A program made the translations under genes and the position numbers. Shown here piece by piece: positions 62,241-64,000 of a stretch of DNA of 64,000 nt (positions are counted from its first letter, which is position 1; each line of letters starts with the position of its first letter). The notes beneath the pieces were generated by a model. The model saw nothing but the letters and a program-made list of their open reading frames with translations. It was not told the DNA's origin and made no database searches. This DNA is from Bradyrhizobium barranii subsp. apii. Lineage in GTDB: Bacteria; Pseudomonadota; Alphaproteobacteria; Rhizobiales; Xanthobacteraceae. The stretch spans positions 3,780,501-3,844,500 of the forward strand of contig NZ_CP096255.1 of the NCBI RefSeq assembly GCF_011516635.5. The letters run 5' to 3'.

Positions 62241-63611
62241 CTACCGCCGCACCGCATTGCCGCCGACCATCAGCTGTGCGAAGCGCTGTGCGCCGTCGGC
62301 CGACAGATCCGACGTCACTGCACGGGCGTGATCGAGCCCAACCACGGCGCCGCGCGGGGTTTCCGAGATCATGTTGTTGTTGACGAGCGCGGTGCCTGCG
62401 CCGGACACCACCGAGACGCCGACGCCGGCCAGCGCCTTGCGGATCACATTGCCCGTGATCGCGACGTCGCGCAGATATTTGCCCCAGCCGGCGACGATGC
62501 CATAGGACGGTGCGTTCTCGATCACATTGCCGGTCACGGAGCTGTCAGCCTCGACGTAGATGCCGACACCGGCATCGTCGTCGGGGGCGGTGCCGATCGG
62601 CCGCTTCGGGATCAGATTGCGGATGATGTTGCCCTGGACCACCGCGATGCGGCCGCCTTCGTTGAAATTGCAGACCGAGACGCCGACGGCGGCACCATCG
62701 ACCGTGTTGTTGGCGATAATCGCGGCCTCGAACGCGAACTCCGAATAGAGCGCGACCTCGCGCACGTCGCTGACGCTGTTGCCTGATATGTGGATGTTCG
62801 ACGCCGAATTACCGCGCACCGCCGAGTAGTCGCAGTTCCTGATGCGGTTGCCGCGCACGATCACGTTGCCGGCGCGAAAGGCGTTGATGGCGTTGCCGTA
62901 CTGGCCGGAGCCGCCGGGACCGGCCTTGATGTCCTCGATGCGGTTATCGGTGACCAGCGTGCCGTCGTCGCCGATTGCGGTGCGCAGGATCTCGATGCCG
63001 TTGTCGTTGGTGCCGATGATGGTGTTGCGCGAGACGCTGAGGCCCCTGGCATCGAACGAGACGACTGCCGTCACCGCAATGTTGGTGAAGATGTTGCCCG
63101 AGATGTCGCCGGACACCTGCTCGAGCCAGATGCCGCTGCCGCCGGAGCCGGTGATCTCGCAATCGGTGATGCGGACGTCACGCCCGCCGAGGACATGGAT
63201 CAGTCCGCGCCGCGTCGGCAGCGGAATGCCGCCGCCGTCGAAGCCGAGGCCGGTCAGGCCGATCGAGTCCGACCCGTCGCTCTGGATCGCTGCGGCCCCG
63301 CCGGTGAAGATGATTTTTGTCGCGCCGCGCACGCCGATCAGCTGGGCGCCATTCGGCAACCGTAGCAATCCGCTGCGATAGATGCCGGGTGGCAGCGCGA
63401 GCGGCGCCTGTGCCCGCGCAGCTTCGTCGATGGCGCGCTGGAGCACGCGGGTCTGGTCCTCGCTGCTGCCGGGCCGTACGCCGTATTGCGTGGCATCGCG
63501 GCCGAGCAGGGATGTCAGCGGCGCCGCGCGCGCGGCGTCGGCCGGCATGGCGAGGGCGCCCGCGATGCCTGCGGTCGAAGCTCCGATGAGATGACGGCGA
63601 TTGAGGTCCAT
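62241..63611 (-). CDS. TIGR03808-like Tat-exported parallel beta-helix protein
   Basis: A 456-residue secreted protein that I assign to TIGR03808 (Tat-translocated repeat protein). The N-terminus NRRHLIGASTAGIAGALAMPADAARA is a twin-arginine signal. From about residue 100 on, right-handed parallel beta-helix repeats run to the end: VRITDCEITGSGGSGIWLEQ, GDISGNIFTNIAVTAVV, VSRNTIIGTNDNGIEIL, VIVRGNRIRNCDYSAVRG and so on, with N-G-N-x-I repeats. Such folds bind or cleave polysaccharide, but no catalytic site is obvious. AAGGA before the ATG at 63611 supports the start. Function is unknown. Confidence 0.85.
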   Translation of the reverse strand: MDLNRRHLIGASTAGIAGALAMPADAARAAPLTSLLGRDATQYGVRPGSSEDQTRVLQRAIDEAARAQAPLALPPGIYRSGLLRLPNGAQLIGVRGATKIIFTGGAAAIQSDGSDSIGLTGLGFDGGGIPLPTRRGLIHVLGGRDVRITDCEITGSGGSGIWLEQVSGDISGNIFTNIAVTAVVSFDARGLSVSRNTIIGTNDNGIEILRTAIGDDGTLVTDNRIEDIKAGPGGSGQYGNAINAFRAGNVIVRGNRIRNCDYSAVRGNSASNIHISGNSVSDVREVALYSEFAFEAAIIANNTVDGAAVGVSVCNFNEGGRIAVVQGNIIRNLIPKRPIGTAPDDDAGVGIYVEADSSVTGNVIENAPSYGIVAGWGKYLRDVAITGNVIRKALAGVGVSVVSGAGTALVNNNMISETPRGAVVGLDHARAVTSDLSADGAQRFAQLMVGGNAVRR

Positions 63612-63723
63612 GACGCATCCTTCGGCGGACGCGGGAGGTCCGCGACCGACTAGGTAGCGCAGGGTGGCTGGGGCGGTGAGGATTGTTCGCGGTAGGGTTA
63701 AATGTTTACGCAGACCAAGGTGC

Positions 63724-63815
63724 CGTAGGGTGGGCAAAGCGTAGCGTGCCCACCATTGTTACACGAATGCGGATGTATGGTGGGCACGGCGCTACGCGCC
63801 TTTGCCCACCCTACG
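63724..63815. repeat. Intergenic palindromic repeat, CGTAGGGTGGGCAAAG type (copy 2)
   Basis: CGTAGGGTGGGCAAAGCGTA at the left is matched by TTTGCCCACCCTACG at the right, with inner GCGTGCCCACCATT and ATGGTGGGCACGGC. Its right end overlaps the stop codon of the gene that enters the window at 64000. Confidence 0.85.
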
Positions 63816-64000
63816 AAATCTGAGTGTTCCGCTGCTTCCTTGCCAATCCCACCATCTCCATCAGCATGGCCTCGCCGGCGTCCACCAGCTCCTCTAGCGT
63901 GATCCGGGCTGCCCCCTTGCGCCGCACCGCGCCGCTGCGCGCGAGCAGGGGAATGTGGATGAACGCCGCAAGCTGCGGTCCGCCCGCCCTAACATTCTCG
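63811..64000 (-). CDS. C-terminal part of a probable pyroglutamyl-peptidase I, cut by window edge
   Basis: The last 62 codons of a leftward gene. The sequence has QLAAFIHIPLLARSG, which resembles the conserved C-terminal strand and loop of pyrrolidone-carboxylate peptidase, and ITLEELVDAGEAMLMEMVGLARKQ, the usual last helix. The identification rests on this short piece only. The TAG stop (63811-63813) lies inside the right end of the CGTAGGGTGGGC repeat, which may therefore have supplied or replaced the last codons. Confidence 0.45.
   Translation of the reverse strand, partial: ENVRAGGPQLAAFIHIPLLARSGAVRRKGAARITLEELVDAGEAMLMEMVGLARKQRNTQIS

Overview
The window is high-GC alphaproteobacterial DNA and most likely comes from Bradyrhizobium or a close relative in the Nitrobacteraceae. 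The evidence is an extended hopanoid gene set (hpnP, hpnCDE, shc, hpnG, hpnH, ispH, hpnN, hpnO), a LexA operator of the alphaproteobacterial GAAC-N7-GAAC form, a neighbouring pair of genes resembling the Rhizobiales families TIGR03808 and TIGR03809, and several intergenic palindrome types typical of this group. Genus and family assignments rest on recognition, since no search could be run.

Layout. 0-1.6 kb: the 3' part of a chemotaxis receptor with an apparent frameshift. 1.8-5.7 kb: the two ethanolamine ammonia-lyase subunit genes eutB and eutC, with the hopanoid C-2 methylase gene hpnP between them. 5.9-10.4 kb: an RND/MMPL exporter and three small or uncharacterised exported proteins. 10.6-23.9 kb: the hopanoid locus. 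HpnD, HpnC and HpnE make squalene from farnesyl diphosphate, Shc cyclises it, HpnH adds the adenosyl side chain, HpnG removes adenine, HpnO makes the amino side chain, HpnP methylates C-2 and HpnN exports the product; IspH feeds isoprenoid precursor into the pathway.

23.9-32.6 kb: an ECF sigma/zinc anti-sigma pair with a cupredoxin and a metallophosphoesterase, then an alpha/beta hydrolase, a GMC oxidoreductase, an M20 amidohydrolase and a Pit phosphate transporter. 32.7-41.2 kb: a DNA-damage island. A radical-SAM/UdgX pair runs left and the ImuA-ImuB-DnaE2 mutasome runs right, with one LexA box between them. 41.2-53 kb: metabolic genes (SDR, CoA-transferase, amidohydrolase, enoyl-CoA hydratase), a heavy-metal-type RND pump with its adaptor, a TolC-like protein and a frameshifted P-loop kinase gene.

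53-64 kb: a SigF-like ECF sigma with an NrsF-type anti-sigma and a candidate self-regulatory promoter, a DUF2336 protein, a GGDEF diguanylate cyclase, a third ECF sigma/anti-sigma pair coupled to a secreted subtilisin-like protease, the TIGR03809/TIGR03808-like pair, and the 3' end of a probable pyroglutamyl peptidase. At least seven palindromic repeat types occupy the intergenic gaps. No tRNA, rRNA, CRISPR array, transposase or phage gene was seen.
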